33,328 nt of DNA from a virus, in the IMG/VR virus record IMGVR_UViG_3300031841_001549, positions 1 through 33,328 of that record. The stretch is one strand, 5' to 3'. Each line of letters starts with the position of its first letter. The stretch's first letter is position 1. Shown here one piece after another: positions 32,108 through 33,328 of the stretch. The translations under genes and the position numbers were made by a program. A model generated the notes under the pieces. It was not told the DNA's origin, ran no database searches, and worked only from the letters and a program-made list of their open reading frames with translations.

Positions 32108-32238
32108 TGATGTATCCAGAGTCAGACTCTGCTTTTTATGCCTATTACGAGTGGGCTTTAGAGCAAGAGGAGCGTTGGCTGTATGAGCAGCAAGAACTAG
32201 AACAACAATCACAACTGGAGGATTCTTCTAATGACTAA
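32107..32238 (+). CDS. Small acidic, Gln/Glu/Tyr-rich protein (43 aa)
   Basis: A 43-residue frame from the TAATG overlap: MMYPESDSAFYAYYEWALEQ, then EERWLYEQQELEQQSQLED. Acidic and helical. It is followed by an 8-bp overlap with the next gene, and its GGAGG (32217-32221) serves that gene as ribosome-binding site. The chain of overlaps suggests a real small operon. Function unknown. Confidence 0.5.
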   Translation: MMYPESDSAFYAYYEWALEQEERWLYEQQELEQQSQLEDSSND

Positions 32239-32812
32239 CGCAACCTTCGACCGCTTTGATATCAAAGAGGCGCACTTTCTTTTCTGGAGTGAGCATCACT
32301 CAGGGCAGTTCTCTGACGGTTACATCAGGATGTGTAAAGCTCTGAATAATTTCAAGCCGTCTCCTGGTTTGTGCTGGGAGACACTAAGCGACAACGGGAG
32401 AGATATTTATAGAGATCTCTGCAAGCGAGAGTGGGAGGAGTGTGATTATGATTCGCTCACGTATCTAATAGAGAAGCAGGATTGGGATACCGATAGATAT
32501 AACGATTGTGTCCATTGGTTTGTTGGTCATTACAACAACAACCCGGAAGATCTTTGTAACTACGACCGATCAGATTTCGTTAATAACGATATGTGCTATA
32601 CCAAAGATCTTTTAGATTTCTACGACAACAACGAAGAATCAGTGTTGTACTGGTTGGATGATTACTGCGACGCTACTGGTTACAGCCGTATGCAAGTTGT
32701 CGAAGGTGACACGATCGAGGATCCTGATGACCTCAAAGCTGCGTTTGTTAATCGTGCGATGACCTGGCTAGGTATAACTCTCCTCAGTATTTATGAGGAT
32801 CGTGATGAGTGA
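32231..32812 (+). CDS. Very acidic protein, possible DNA-mimic anti-restriction factor
   Basis: A 193-residue protein with 42 Asp/Glu against 17 Lys/Arg, a net charge near -25, and many Tyr, Trp and Asn. Acidic runs are spread throughout (REWEECDYDS, EKQDWDTDRYNDC, LDFYDNNEESVLYWLDDY). A more hydrophobic helix ends it (AMTWLGITLLSIYED). A GGAGG 9 bases upstream is a strong start. I do not recognise a named family. The charge resembles DNA-mimic proteins such as T7 Ocr (gp0.3), encoded at the early end of T7, but similarity of charge is not proof. Eight Cys argue for some other fold or metal binding. Confidence 0.7.
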   Translation: MTNATFDRFDIKEAHFLFWSEHHSGQFSDGYIRMCKALNNFKPSPGLCWETLSDNGRDIYRDLCKREWEECDYDSLTYLIEKQDWDTDRYNDCVHWFVGHYNNNPEDLCNYDRSDFVNNDMCYTKDLLDFYDNNEESVLYWLDDYCDATGYSRMQVVEGDTIEDPDDLKAAFVNRAMTWLGITLLSIYEDRDE

Positions 32813-32898
32813 GGAGAGCTGCTAAGTTATTTCTCTATTCGTTCCTATTTTGTATACCTATTGCACTGTGCGTTGTTTGTACTTTGACTGACAACTAG
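32809..32898 (+). CDS. Tiny membrane peptide (29 aa), GTG start
   Basis: A 29-codon frame starting at GTG 32809 in a GTGA overlap with the previous stop. It has a basic start (RRAAK) and one hydrophobic helix (LFLYSFLFCIPIALCVVCTL), ending TDN. A ribosome could reinitiate directly. It is too short for certainty; a leftover signal-like sequence is the alternative. Confidence 0.4.
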   Translation: MRRAAKLFLYSFLFCIPIALCVVCTLTDN

Positions 32899-32910
32899 CA
32901 ACAACAACGA

Positions 32911-32937
32911 AGGGCCTCCAATTGGGGGCCTTTCTTT
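32911..32937 (+). terminator. Rho-independent terminator
   Basis: GGCCTCC (32913-32919) pairs with GGGGGCC (32924-32930) over an AATT loop, with one G-U pair, and is followed by TTTCTTT. It ends the preceding gene cluster and isolates the downstream operator region. Confidence 0.85.
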
Positions 32938-32974
32938 ATATCAACTCTTATTGCAAATGCCTCTCAATTGCAGA

Positions 32975-33020
32975 GGTACATCTGTACTGGAGTACGTTTG
33001 TACTGTAGTACGGGTGTACT
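32975..33020 (+). promoter_or_regulatory. Three tandem LexA-box-like operators
   Basis: Three sites, GGTACATCTGTACT (32975-32988), AGTACGTTTGTACT (32991-33004) and AGTACGGGTGTACT (33007-33020), each fit the published cyanobacterial LexA consensus RGTACNNNDGTWCB at every defined position, with starts exactly 16 bp apart. GTAC therefore recurs six times at 8-bp spacing. They lie after a terminator and about 80 bp before an ATG. Possible -10 elements are TACTAT (33043-33048) and TACACT (33079-33084 region, less clear). With the first, the third site would border the -35 region. The binding protein could be host LexA or a phage repressor. Confidence 0.7.
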
Positions 33021-33099
33021 GCTGTGTCTGGTGATCCGTAACTACTATCACGCCACGTTGTAGGGAGTAGTACAAATACACTGATTAAAATTGTGGGAG

Positions 33100-33328
33100 A
33101 TGAGCACCGTCATCATGACAGCTGCAAACGCCAAGGAGAAGTTCTACGGCCCACTCAAGCAAGTGGCCAGTCAGTACATTCCGTTGTTGATGGCACGGAT
33201 GAGGGTGCTTCAGGTTCGTGCCAATAACGCTCTTGACTTTCTAGAGAACGAAGAGGAAGAAGATACTCCACTGGAATCAGTTGTCGCTGTTGCCGAGGCT
33301 CAGAGCCAACTACACAAAGCAGTGCTAG
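33100..33328 (+). CDS. Unidentified protein, 3' end outside window
   Basis: An open frame from ATG 33100 (GGGAG lies directly in front of it) or ATG 33115 (MTAANAKEKFYGPLKQVASQ) runs off the right edge. The visible part is helical (YIPLLMARMRVLQVRANNAL) with an acidic stretch (DFLENEEEEDTPLESV). I do not recognise it. It is the first gene behind the LexA-like operators and the terminator, so it probably opens a new transcription unit. Confidence 0.6.
   Translation, partial: MSTVIMTAANAKEKFYGPLKQVASQYIPLLMARMRVLQVRANNALDFLENEEEEDTPLESVVAVAEAQSQLHKAVL

Noticed and set aside
33069-33082. Fourth LexA-like site AGTACAAATACACT
   Set aside because: It has the first half (AGTAC) but lacks the GTWC half, so it does not meet the consensus.
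1-33328. tRNA genes, CRISPR arrays, integrase and insertion sequences
   Set aside because: I looked for tRNA T-loop patterns, regularly spaced direct repeats and recombinase motifs and saw none. The only regular repeats are the fibre units and the operator array.
1-33328. Syn5-type phage promoter ATTGGGCACCCGTAA
   Set aside because: I found no copy by eye, so promoters of the phage RNA polymerase could not be placed with a known consensus.

Overview
The window is a contiguous part of the genome of a T7-like (short-tailed, Autographivirales-type) cyanophage, most probably infecting marine Synechococcus. The evidence is the order of the structural genes: portal, scaffold, major capsid, tail tube A, tail tube B, three internal virion proteins, T7-type tail fibre, small terminase, large terminase. 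Several small proteins are of types I associate with marine cyanophages, and an NblA-like gene makes sense only in a host with phycobilisomes. I see no integrase, tRNA, CRISPR array or insertion sequence. The RNA polymerase, replication and lysin genes must lie outside the window.

Layout. 1-3290: the 3' end of an unknown gene, then small virion-associated genes and the portal. Two of the small genes are Ala/Gln-rich coiled-coil proteins with a T7 gp7.3-like GLN[IV] C-terminus. 3292-5486: scaffold and major capsid, closed by a strong terminator. 5495-18646: tail tube A and B and three internal virion proteins. The middle one (gp15 position) ends in an M23 peptidase-like domain. 18646-23481: host-recognition module with a T7-type fibre, two tandem proteins with S74 intramolecular chaperone domains, and a further tip-like protein. 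23522-24798: small genes, including a signal-peptide beta-barrel protein and a Pro-rich membrane protein. 24683-25793: a three-gene cassette on the minus strand, two of its products apparently exported. 25833-28408: tightly packed micro-genes, the small terminase, an HNH endonuclease and an NblA-like gene. 28392-30146: large terminase.

30147-33328 is accessory. It holds a small minus-strand gene, a palindrome-rich leader in front of thyX (flavin-dependent thymidylate synthase), a second HNH gene, a GC-rich structured region without a convincing gene, several tiny genes, a very acidic 193-residue protein and a strong terminator. After that terminator three tandem 16-bp units each match the cyanobacterial LexA-box consensus. 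They lie in front of a gene that runs off the window, probably the start of a new transcription unit and perhaps the early region.

How the parts work together: the late genes form co-directional, translationally coupled chains (ATGA, TAATG and TGATG overlaps) that build the capsid, tail and ejection proteins. The terminase pair packages DNA. ThyX would supply dTMP, and NblA would dismantle host antenna and release amino acids. The LexA-like operator array would, if real, tie part of the phage programme to host DNA damage. No family call was checked against a database; all rest on reading motifs, lengths and gene order.
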